The position numbers and the translations under genes were made by a program. A model generated the notes under the pieces. It was given only the letters and a program-made list of their open reading frames with translations, was not told where the DNA came from and did not search any database. From contig NW_004624783.1 in the NCBI RefSeq assembly GCF_000247695.1, positions 6,686,194 to 6,750,193 on the forward strand: a DNA stretch of 64,000 nt, read 5' to 3'. The stretch is from Heterocephalus glaber (Eukaryota; Chordata; Mammalia; Rodentia; Bathyergidae). This document shows, one piece after another, positions 32,707-41,550 of this stretch. Position 1 is the first letter of the stretch, and every line of letters begins with the position of its first letter.

Positions 32707-32823
32707 GCAAGCTGGGCCTCATGGCGCATACCTGTGATCCCAACACTTGGCAGGCTGAGGCAGGAGGATCACTGAGTTCACAGCCAGCCTGGGCTACACA
32801 CCGAGACGTTGTCTCAAAACAAA
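32707..32823 (+). repeat. B1-type SINE
   Basis: 'AGCTGGGCCTCATGGCGCAT' to GTTGTCTCAAAACAA. Confidence 0.83.
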
Positions 32824-32860
32824 GCAACAACTTCAGGTGGACCAGTGCAGGAAGCTTTTG

Positions 32861-32956
32861 CGGTTTTTTTTTTTTTTTTTTTTGGTACTGGGGATCGAAC
32901 TAGGGTTCTTGCACTTGTAAAGCAGGCGGCGGAACCAGAGCTAAATCCCCGGCCCC
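32861..32956 (-). repeat. ID-like SINE with target duplication
   Basis: TGCAGGAAGCTTTTG is exact at 32846-32860 and 32957-32971. Three bases (ACT) are missing from the usual ACCACTGAGC. Confidence 0.93.
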
Positions 32957-33159
32957 TGCAGGAAGCTTTTGGAAGAGCGTGGGTCCACTGCAAGATGAAT
33001 ATTTGGTTTCTTAAGCAGAGAAAGTAGTATGGTAGATAAAGCATAAGAGGTTGGAGGGTAGGAAGGCCGCATATGCCTGCATGAGGGCTGAGAAACAGGA
33101 CTGTGCGATGGCTGGCAGTGCAGTGGTGGGAACAGAGCACATTTTCTACCCTACCCCTA

Positions 33160-33337
33160 AACCCCCATCCTTGCTAGGGATTAAAGAACTCAAGGCCTCT
33201 CATGCCAAGCCCTTTTCGCTTGAGACAGGGTCTCACTAAATCGCTAAGCTGTCGAAGTTGGGTTCGAACTTGCAATCCTCCCGCCTCAGGCTCCCAGAGT
33301 GCTTGGGTTCACAGGTGTGCACCACCACGCCCGGCTA
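33160..33337 (-). repeat. B1-dID dimeric SINE bordering the CpG island
   Basis: 'GAGACAGGGTCTCACTAAAT' to 'GTGCACCACCACGCCCGGCT'. It is GC-rich near the island, and spurious frames from the island start inside it. Confidence 0.75.
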
Positions 33338-33339
33338 CT

Positions 33340-34060
33340 TTCTCCTTCCGAGTCTGCGGACTCCCGCCGGGCAGCGGCAGGTGCAGCCAAGCGCCGGGCC
33401 GGGCCAGTCTCGGAGCTCGCCTACCGCGCCCTGGGCTTCCACACTGCGGGGCCGACTTCCTTCCCTTCCCTGCAAAGGCGCATCTTCCGGGCGCGAACGA
33501 CGCGCCACGGAGTCCCAGAGAGGGTGCGCAGCTGACCCTGCCGCCGCTGAGCTGCTGGGCAGGCGCAGGCGGCCCGAGGTCCCACTCCCGACCCGGTCCT
33601 GTGCCTCTAGTGCACAGCGGGTCGGATCCGCCCATCCACGGGGCCATGACGCGACCCGGCGTCAGCCCCTGGAGCTTCCCTGTCTGGCGGGCAAGGATTA
33701 CCATGGCGGCCTCCGTCCCACCGCGCGGGTGTGTGCGGCCTCGGCTCCCGACCCCGGCCGCTGGGGGATCCGCCGCCGACCGGACCGGGCGCTGGGGAGG
33801 GGAGGCGTGCGAGGGAAATGAGGAGAGGACAGCCGGCGCCAAGCCGCAAAGCCCCGCGGGCCCCGAGGCCGCAGCTCCCGGGCACCCGCGCATTAACGGT
33901 GCCCGCGCGCACGTGGCACTCACGGTTGCCGAGACGACGGGGGCGGGGCAAGCCTCAGTGGGCCCCGACCCGGCTGGAGCGCGCGGTCGCCGCTCCGCCA
34001 CCGCTCCTCTCTGGGAGGCCGCCCGGGATCCCGCGAGCGCTTTTGGCAAACGGGAATAAG
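33340..34060 (-). promoter_or_regulatory. SMKR1: CpG island with SMKR1 promoter and exon 1
   Basis: About 700 bp of dense CpG in an otherwise CpG-poor window, ending where the SMKR1 start codon and donor lie (33704-33698). Upstream in SMKR1 orientation are a GC box (GGGGGCGGGGC, 33939-33949), an E-box (CACGTG, 33910-33915) and an X-box-like half site (GTTGCC, 33925-33930). No TATA box is obvious, so dispersed initiation is likely. CpG islands often fire both ways; no plus-strand gene is evident. Confidence 0.75.
33702..33704 (-). CDS. SMKR1: SMKR1 exon 1 coding part: start codon only
   Basis: On the minus strand the sequence reads GCCGCCATG|GTAATC: an excellent Kozak context followed immediately by a splice donor at 33701. 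Exon 2 at 27165 opens in phase with a Pro codon, giving an N-terminus [10 protein letters not shown] that fits the known SMKR1 start. The coding contribution of exon 1 is therefore a single Met. The intron is 27166-33701, 6,536 bp. The 5' UTR upstream (higher coordinates) is not delimited. An alternative first exon cannot be excluded without RNA data. Confidence 0.8.
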
Positions 34061-34504
34061 GACTTTGAGGGTCAAGGCGAGAACACCTTGCGGAAAATGT
34101 TTGTAAAGGGTCCGGTGCAGGCTCGGAGAAGTGGGGGGTTCTGCAGTCTGGGGAATGGGATGAGGATGGGTACTGTAGGGACGATTCTGCCTCCGACGTT
34201 GCGAGTTTATCTTCCTTCCCTCCACGGGGCAAGGCCGCAGGCTGGGGACAGGCCTCTCATTCCTTTTTTACTCTCGTCATTCCTTTTTATTCAACAAGCA
34301 GATATTAAGTGTCTGCCCTGTGTTTGGCCCCCTTTTCTGCCCTGGGAGTTGGGCCTGAATGAGACAGAGCTCTTGTCCCTAAAGGCTGAAGGGGTAGGGT
34401 GGAGGCGAAACGTAAAGTATGGCGACACTTAAGTGATAAGTGCTTTGTGGTGGGGTGCAGTGGGTACGTTACGCTGATGAGACGGCCACGAGTCTCATTT
34501 TAGT

Positions 34505-34574
34505 TTTTTTTTTGTTTTTTTGTTTTTTGGTACCGGGGATCAAACTCCGGTCCTTGCGCTTGCGGGGCAGGGGG
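34505..34574 (-). repeat. 5'-truncated ID-like SINE
   Basis: T tail, 'GGTACCGGGGATCAAACTCC', then stops after GGGGCAGGGG; the A-box half is absent. GTCTCATTTTAGTTTTT lies on both sides as target duplication. Confidence 0.88.
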
Positions 34575-34830
34575 CGTCTCATTTTAGTTTTTGCAGGGCT
34601 GGGTATGGAACACAGGGCTTGCTTGAGCCACACCCCAGCCTTGGGTAGCTCTAGATTGGTGATTGGAGAAGGCCCCACTGAGGAGGGAATGTAGAAGCTG
34701 AGATCGGAAGGACAAGGAGCAGGCAAGAGGCTTTGGAGAGTCTAGATACAAGCCATAACAGACGGCAAGTTGATTTTAAAACTTGTCTCTTAGGAACCTC
34801 AGCCTATTCCATCTAAAACACTCCTCAGAG

Positions 34831-35025
34831 CTGGGCATGGTGGCACACGCCTGTAATCCCAGCATTCAGGAAGCCGAGGCAGCTTTGCTCAGGTTGTGTC
34901 CTCTACCTGGAATGCCCTCTCCTCCTTGCCCATCTGAAGCCCACTCACCTCTCAAGTTTGAGTCCAGCCTGGGATACACAGTTTAAGGCCAGACTGGACT
35001 ACAGTGAGATCCTGTGTCAAACAGC
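34831..35025 (+). repeat. B1-type SINE containing a foreign patch
   Basis: B1 sequence ('GCTGGGCATGGTGGCACACG') breaks at about 34882 and resumes as 'GTTTGAGTCCAGCCTGGGAT' after about 34954. The insert resembles L2-like sequence at 35597-35658. Confidence 0.75.
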
Positions 35026-35039
35026 AAATTAATGAATAG

Positions 35040-35815
35040 AACATAGCAAATGTGCATCCTTCTCTGTTTTGGATGATGGCATCGGTAGCTGTGTAGTCAC
35101 CCGAGCCATGAACTGCTTATCTCTGATCCCTCCCTCTCTCCTTCCTAGAGCTCTCTCACAGGCACCTGTCTGAGCCACCTCCTGACTTCTGTAGGTCTCT
35201 GGACCGTGCTGCCTGCTCCTAGCCATACAGACTCACACCCTCAGTGTGGCGTCCATCACTCCTTGTCCACTCCTTGCCCAGTCCCACTTCCCTCTCCCCC
35301 AGGTCACCACCCTGTCCAGACTGGTATCATTACTTACTTGGGCTACAGCAGGGGTCCCCTGGCCAGCCCTGCTGCACCTTAGGCTTCCGGGCTCTGTCCT
35401 ATATGCTAAAGCACAGATTAAATAGTGTCTCATCCATTTTCAAAAGCTGTCCATGGCTTTCCTACAAAAGTAAGAACTCTCTGGGATGGTGCCCTGGCCT
35501 TTCATTGTCCTGCTTCTGTCTGCCTTTCTGGTTTTATTCTGGCTGGCCCTGTGCACTCCTCTCTCTCTGGGATCCCTTGTGCTGTCCTACCCCCAGCCTT
35601 GCTCATGTTGTGTCCTCTACCTCCTCCCTGCCCACCTGAAGCCTGCTCACCCCTGAAGCCTGGCCAGACTGTACCATCTCTGGTAACTCACTAATCATCA
35701 GCGACACTTTGTGCCCATTAAACTTGGCCTAGGCCTCTGGCATGACACTTACCTCCATGTAGTTAGATACAGTATTTTTTACTTCTGTTCCACACAGTAA
35801 CTTCTTTTAGGCTCA
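35040..35815 (-). repeat. L2-type LINE remnant
   Basis: 'GTCCATGGCTTTCCTACAAA', 'CATGTTGTGTCCTCTACCTC' and 'CACTTACCTCCATGTAGTTA' follow a reverse L2 3'-end order; the left boundary is vague. Confidence 0.5.
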
Positions 35816-35965
35816 TCATTGTATAATGCCACAGTAGTGATAGTAATAGAACAGTTTTCTTTTCTTTTTTTTTTTAAGAGTGGAACAATTTCTACAATTC
35901 AGTTTATCCTGCCAGACCCAATGACTTCTTTCTCATTGACCTCTGAACCTATGTTAATGATGCCA

Positions 35966-36412
35966 CTGTCCTCTAGTAGTCAGTTTTCCATTGCTATAGT
36001 GTTCTATAGTGAGGCTGGGTTCTTCACAAAGAAAACAGGTTTATTTAGCTCACATTTTTGGAGGCAGAAAGATCAGGCAGCCCCATCACTTTGGCCTCTG
36101 GTGAGAACCTAATGGTGGATGGCTTCATGGTCGGGCACATTCAAGAGGGAGCAGTCACAAGGTAAGACAGGAAGCCAGAGAGAGTCAGAGGTCAGACTTT
36201 CTCTTTTATAGCACCCTATTCTTAGGAGAACTAACTCAGGGTCCCCTGAGAACTACCTTAATCCCTTTCAAGGTCAGTGCCCCCAATGACTGAACCAACT
36301 CCCTGGAGGTTCCACCTCCTAAAAGTCCTACCACCTCTTAATCCAGCCAGACTGGGCACTAAGCTTCCAACACCTGAACTCTAGGGGACGCACTCAGTCC
36401 ATGCCATTTTCC
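35966..36412 (-). mobile_element. MaLR-type LTR
   Basis: 'AGTAGTCAGTTTTCCATTGC', 'AACAGGTTTATTTAGCTCAC' (complement of an AATAAA-bearing LTR end) and 'CTTCCAACACCTGAACTCTA'. Confidence 0.65.
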
Positions 36413-36481
36413 CTCACATCTCCCCACTTGTTTTTGGAATGTGCACTGTGCTCCTTGTTCATCCTGACTTCAGTCATCACA

Positions 36482-36800
36482 TGCTTAGTCACTTTCTTGT
36501 CACTGAGACACAGTACCTGACACCTGCAACTTGAAGGAGAGGTTTATTTTGGCCAAGGTTTTCAGTCTATGGTTGGCTCCAGGGAAGGAGAAGACCATGG
36601 TGAAAGGGCTTGGGTGAAGGAAAGCTGCGCATGGTGTGGTGGCCAGGAGGCAGAGAGAGAAGGAGAAGCCAGGAAGGAAGATAAATACTTCCCTGCCTCC
36701 CAAAGCAAGTCAGCCATGACTTGGTTCATTCACCTCCCAAAGTTCCACCTATGAGCACATGAGGCGTTTGGGGACATTCTCCATCTAAACCATAGCACAT
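36482..36800 (-). mobile_element. ERVL-MaLR-type LTR, shortened
   Basis: 'CTTGAAGGAGAGGTTTATTT' is the LTR 3' end in reverse. It ends near 'GGGGACATTCTCCATCTAAA'. Same orientation as the neighbour at 35966. Confidence 0.65.
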
Positions 36801-37149
36801 GGCTGTCTGCCTCCTGTGCATTCCAGTGACAACAGATCAGATCCAGTCTTCAGGCCCACGTCCTCACAGGATGCTCCTCTAGTGACATCAGTGACTCCTG
36901 CTCAGGAGGACATGTGTCTGTGGTGAAGAATGACCTCTGATTGGGCTTGCTCCTCAGCCCCTGTCCTGCCCTGCACCTGGGCACCTCCCCTCATGTCATT
37001 TCCTCTCCTAGACCCCACCGTCAGTGGTGCTGCTGCCCTCCCAGTGCCATGCCCTTCTTCTCTGATTCATGAGTCTGTCAGTCACCCAGGACTGGGCATC
37101 CTTTGGGAATTCACTTGTATAGAGCCATCCCATGAGATCTTCATCATGT

Positions 37150-37203
37150 TAGACCAGACTTTCATGCTTCTTCCTCCTCTTCCTCCTCCTCTTCCTTCTT
37201 CTT
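37150..37203. repeat. (CTT/CCT)n polypyrimidine patch
   Basis: CTTCTTCCTCCTCTTCCTCC-type run leading into the T side of a B1 copy. Confidence 0.85.
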
Positions 37204-37310
37204 GAGACAGGGTCTCACTCTGTAGCCCGGGCTGACCTCGAACTCATGGAAATTCTCCTGCCTCAGCCTCCCAAGTGCTGGGATTGCGGGCTCGAACCAC
37301 CACAGCAGCT
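37204..37310 (-). repeat. B1-type SINE
   Basis: 'GAGACAGGGTCTCACTCTGT' to GCTCGAACCACCACAGC. Confidence 0.82.
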
Positions 37311-37311
37311 G

Positions 37312-37505
37312 ACAGCAGGTGACATTAAGGGAATGCCTCTGTCAGGCAGTTTGCTGAACATTTTGTCTATGTCATGGCATTCTCCCTTCACTACAGTCAA
37401 CACAGAAGTTTCTGTTCAGTTCTCCGACTTGCACATGAGGTCAGTGACCTCTTTGGCAGAGTCAGAGCCTCACAGTCTGACTAGCTATGCTGTTAACCAC
37501 TGGAT
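37312..37505 (-). repeat. MIR-like element
   Basis: 'GTCAGGCAGTTTGCTGAACA' and 'CTAGCTATGCTGTTAACCAC' resemble both ends of a reverse MIR. Confidence 0.5.
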
Positions 37506-37892
37506 TATCCAGGAAGGTGCATTGGACTCAAGGACTGAAGCTGTGAGTTCAATCTTGACCTCATGATTACGAGTTGTTTGGTTTGAGGCAGCTCTTTGTT
37601 GTTTTGGATTGCTGCGAAGGTGATACTCTAGAATGAAAGTGTAAACCCTATTTTATAGATAGGAAGCGCAGAAAGCATGCTTTGCCAGGGTCAGGCAGGG
37701 TGTAAAATGGTCTAGTGATCAGGACAACTGCAGCAGCAGGGCTGTTCTTTGACCAAATGGACTGTCGCTTTGCACCAGAGAAGGCTTCAGCTTGTCTCCC
37801 TGCGGGAGGACGCTTGTTATCACAGCCCATGGACAGATTTGCAAGATGGTGTTGCTCACCAAATACACTATGCACCCTTTTCTTTCTGTTTT

Positions 37893-38035
37893 TTTAAATC
37901 ACTGGGAATGGTACCCAGAGTTTTCACACTAAGGCCATTTTTTATTTCTGAGACAGGGTCTTGCTAGGTTGCCTAGGCTAGGCTTGAACTTGTAATGCTC
38001 CTGCCTCAGCCTCCCAGAGTTCTGGGATGGCCCTG
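37893..38035 (-). repeat. B1-dID dimeric SINE
   Basis: ID half 'CTGGGAATGGTACCCAGAGT'; B1 half 'GAGACAGGGTCTTGCTAGGT' to GAGTTCTGGGATGG. Confidence 0.75.
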
Positions 38036-38079
38036 AGTACATGCATTTTTCTTAAATGCCAGGCCACTTAAGAATTACA

Positions 38080-38165
38080 TAGGGTTTGGGGGGTGGCTCG
38101 GTGGTAGAGCACTTGCCTAGCATGGACAAAGCCCTGGCAAGGCTCTGAGTTCGAATTACTTAATT
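38080..38165 (+). repeat. Older ID-type SINE
   Basis: 'GGTAGAGCACTTGCCTAGCA' with an extra insertion before the TTCGAA B-box remnant. Confidence 0.7.
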
Positions 38166-38465
38166 TTTAGGACTTAAGATAGATATCTTCCACAAGAACC
38201 AAATAAATCTTAGTACATAAATTGGAAGGAACTGTTAAATTTAGATAACTATTCAATGTCACTTCAGAATAGCACTAGTTAATTTTATCTATTTCTGAAT
38301 ACATATCCCTATGTCTTTCCTATAAATAGGAAAGCTAACTGTGCTGTTCTTAAAAAAAATTACCAGAATTGAAGCATGAGTTCTTAGAATATCCAAATTT
38401 AGAATATTCTATCACTATCATTCTTAGAAATCACACTTAAAAATTCCTGTTTCCTCCCCTTACTC

Positions 38466-38755
38466 CGGTGGTTCCTTCCTTCCCTCTCTCACTCTCTTCC
38501 TTCTTCCCTTCCTCCTTCCTTCCTTCCTTTCTCTCTCCTTCCTTCCTTCCTCTCTCTCTCCCTCCCTCCCTCTCTCTTTCTTTCTTTCTTCCCTTCCTCT
38601 CTTTCCCTCTCCTCTCTTCCTACTTCCCTTTCCTTTCTCTCTCCTTTCTTCCTCCCTTCCTTCTTTTCTTCCTCCCCTCCTCTTTCTTTCCCTCTCTCCC
38701 TTTCTTTCTCTTCCTTCCTCACCTCCCTCCCTTCCTTCTCTTTTTCTTTTTTTCA
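38466..38755. repeat. 290-bp polypyrimidine (TTCC/CTCT)n tract
   Basis: Almost uninterrupted C/T on the plus strand. It produces meaningless Glu/Arg/Lys and Ser/Phe/Leu frames. Confidence 0.95.
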
Positions 38756-39003
38756 TGAAGAGCAATAGCAAGTTACTGCATTCACTTCACATATAGCCCT
38801 CCACCCATTATAGCCCTAATATTGAAAGGGAAGATACCAAAAAAAAAAAGCAAAGTTCTTTGTAGGTAATTTTCTCTGCTCAGCCATAGGGTCCCACCAG
38901 GGTGAGGATCTCAGCCTGCAGTAAGACCAGCTGGGCAGAGCAGGCAGGAATTATCACAGTGAGGGTGGGAAAAAGGACTGCATTGCCTGTTGGACTCCAG
39001 ACG

Positions 39004-39043
39004 TTGTGTGTTATGCCTTGGACCTTGTGTGTTATGCCTTGAA
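39004..39043 (+). repeat. 20-bp tandem duplication
   Basis: TTGTGTGTTATGCCTTG occurs twice in succession with an ACC spacer; a small local duplication within the MaLR internal region. Confidence 0.8.
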
Positions 39044-39118
39044 AGAAAGGTCGTCTGCATTTTGCTCATGTCCAGAGGTTTTGCCTGAGACTGAGATTAA
39101 GGGTGGCAGACTAATCTT

Positions 39119-39825
39119 TTTTTTTTCCCCATTAACTTTATTGGTACATTTTAGGTATAAAATACAGTTACATTCATCATTGGGATCTTGTACCATTACA
39201 TGAGTCTCTTGGTTCTTATTTTTTTTCCCCCTTCCCTTGCCCTCCCTTCACCCCCTCCACCCTTCCCTATTTGCAAAGACCTTGTTTCCATTTTTTTCCT
39301 CTTCTCATATTTTTTCCTTTCCCTTTTTTCCCTTCCCCTACCCCTCCCAATTCCCCTGCTCTTTTAGACCTTTTCTTCCTGTTACACAATATCAGTTACA
39401 CATTTTTTAAATTACAATATTAAGATCTAGGAGACATTACCACAGATTTTACAGAATTTAAAAGGATATAGAAAGCATATTACAAAAATAAATTTTTGAA
39501 ATAAATTTGACAACTTCTAAGAAGTAACTTAGAAGACAAATTAATGAAACTAACTCTGGAGGAAATATAAAATTTGAATAGCACCTATTAAAGAAAGTAT
39601 ATTCCTAGCTTGAAAACCTACCTATATGACAACAGCAGGCTCATAAACATTTTAACTGATAAATTATATCAAACATTTAAAGCAGAAAAAAGAAGGAACA
39701 CTTCTCCCCTCATTTTAGGAAATCAACATTGTGCTAATCCTAAAACTGGATAAAGATAATAGAAGAAAAAAGTATGAACATAGATAGAAATTTGTTTCAC
39801 AAAACAAACTCTTAGAAGTCAGATC
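39119..39825 (-). mobile_element. 5'-inverted (twin-primed) L1 insertion
   Basis: The left part (39119-about 39415) is L1 3' UTR in reverse: poly(T), CTTTATTGG (complement of an AATAAAG signal) and a long pyrimidine tract. The right part (about 39420-39825) is L1 ORF2 in forward orientation ('TAGGAGACATTACCACAGAT', 'AACATTGTGCTAATCCTAAA'). TGGCAGACTAATCTT flanks both ends exactly (39104-39118, 39826-39840). This is the layout of twin priming. Confidence 0.88.
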
Positions 39826-39996
39826 TGGCAGACTAATCTTGCAGAAGAAATTTCAAGGCCATCTAATGTTGAGGCAGTGGCATGGCTACTGTTGGGGGGC
39901 ATTTAGCCAGATCTATATAGGTTGAGAATCAAAAGCATAGGGCCCAACGATGATTTAAATTAGCGATTTAAAAATAAATAAATAAATAAATAAATG

Positions 39997-40082
39997 TTTT
40001 TTTTTTTTGTACCAAGGATCAAACACTGGACCTTACACTTGTGAGGCAGGCGGTGGCACCACTGAGCTAAATCCCTGGCCCT
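39997..40082 (-). repeat. ID-like SINE inside MaLR
   Basis: Follows an (AAAT)n run; 'GGATCAAACACTGGACCTTA' to CCCTGGCCC; a GATTTAAA motif lies on both sides. Confidence 0.88.
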
Positions 40083-41101
40083 AGAATGATTTAAACATTG
40101 TGGTTTGGTCCAGAGAGGAAGCTCCAGTAAAGCTATAGACTACAAAGATAAAGCAGAGGAGAACTTGGTTACTGAGAAGGAACAGGACAATGGAAAAGAT
40201 GGCCTAAGGACATCACAAGAAACAGTAGGACTCCAGCCTTTGCAGCCACAAGGTTGCAAAGGTGAAAGAATTTGTTTTGAGAAGAAAGCCCCAGAGCACC
40301 CTGTTCCAGAATGGAGAATGGTGGCAGCCTAGAGAATTTGTTCCTTGGGGTTGGGTTCATAGTGCTCAGCAATCTAGGCATCTGACTCCTACAGCCAAGA
40401 GAGAAGAAAGCCTGGCTACTGCTCCAGCTGGTGGCAGACTTTGGCATCATCCATGTGGTGCTGGTTTTAGGTGCATGAAGAATGCAAGAGTTGTGGGATC
40501 AAGAAGGCTTCCATCCAGATTTCAGAAGAAGGCCTGGGAGGCCAGGCAGTGTGCTCCTGACAGGGCAGCTTGTGAAGCTGTGAGTGTGAAGCCAAAGGTG
40601 CAGTGGAGGCCCCAAAAGGTTGGAGAAGCCAGGAACATGGATTGTCTGAAGAAAAATGCAAGGAATGAGCAGAGCTGGCCTAAGAGAAAAGCCATGGGAG
40701 CTACAGCATCTGCAGTGCTGCAGGGCTGGAGCTACCCAACCCAACTCTTTGGAGTTCACAGATTGCCATAGACTGCCTCAGATGCTAGAAATGGAACTAC
40801 AGGACTTAATGTTTGTCCTGCTGGATTTTGGACTTGCTTTGGTCCCATTCCTTTCTATCCTCCTATTTGAAGTGGGAATGTTTATCTTGTGCCATTGTAT
40901 GTTGGAAATGCTTAACTATCTTTTCATTTGTACAGGGCCTTGCAGCTAGGAGTTTGCCTTAAATCTCAGAGGAGACTTTAGCTTTGGACTTTTCAGCAGT
41001 GATGAAACTATTAGGACTTTGGCAACTCTTGGAGATAGACTAAATCCATTTTGCATAAAGGGATGTGCATGAGTCTTTGGTGGTGGGGGGGCAGGGCAGA
41101 A

Positions 41102-41550
41102 TGCCGTGGCTTGTATCTAGATGCCTTCCTCCGCAAAGCCTCATGTAGTTATGGGTGAGATTTTTCAAAGGATCTAGAGTGTGTGATGCTGGGATTAAGG
41201 GCAATTAGTCTACTTAATGGTTTGGCATAGTTCTCTGTATGGATAATGGGAAGGCCATCCGGGTGTGAGTGCTACCTGCCCTAAGGACAGGTAACCTGGG
41301 TAGAATATAAAGTACAGAAAAAGGGCTGCTGTCAGTGCTTGCTGCTTGCTGCTTTTGCTGCCTCCTGCTTTCCACCTTCCACACCATGAACCATTTTTTC
41401 TCCTCTGAGGTGCCCCTCTGCCAGGCTACCCTGCCTTGGACCCAGCAAACTTTTGACTGAAAGCTGTACAAACTGTGGGCCAAAATAAACTGTTCATCCT
41501 TTAACTTTAGGTGTTGGATATTTTGTCTCAGGAATGAGAAAACTAAGACA
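41102..41550 (+). mobile_element. MaLR-type LTR (TG...CA)
   Basis: Begins TGCCGTGGCTTGTATC after a polypurine tract and ends AACTAAGACA. It carries GCCAAAATAAACTG as polyadenylation region. A second copy of the same family lies at 56872-57351 ('GGTTTGGCATAGTTCT' is shared). The next bases (41555-41572, TTGGTACCAAGAGTGAG) look like a tRNA-Leu-type primer-binding site. Confidence 0.8.

Larger units (their letters stand above)
38870..41101 (+). mobile_element. MaLR internal region, disrupted
   Basis: Remembered landmarks of MaLR (THE1/MST-like) internal sequence appear in order: 'CTGAGATTAAGGGTGGCAGA' (left of an L1 insertion), 'GAAGAAATTTCAAGGCCATC' (right of it), 'TGGATTTTGGACTTGCTTTG', 'CATTTTGCATAAAGGGATGT' and a purine tract GTGGGGGGGCAGGGCAGA just before the LTR. 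MaLR elements are non-autonomous; no protein is claimed. An L1 (39119-39825) and an ID-like SINE (39997-40082) interrupt it. Confidence 0.65.

Noticed and set aside
33202..34232. Long open frames on both strands (285, 187, 307, 233 codons) at 33.2-34.4 kb
   Set aside because: They overlap in several frames on both strands, begin in a SINE and run through a CpG island where stop codons are rare. No domain is recognisable, and the SMKR1 exon boundary explains the region.
38460..38771. Glu/Arg/Lys-rich and Phe/Leu/Ser-rich frames
   Set aside because: Product of the polypyrimidine microsatellite; the same applies at 16255-16531.
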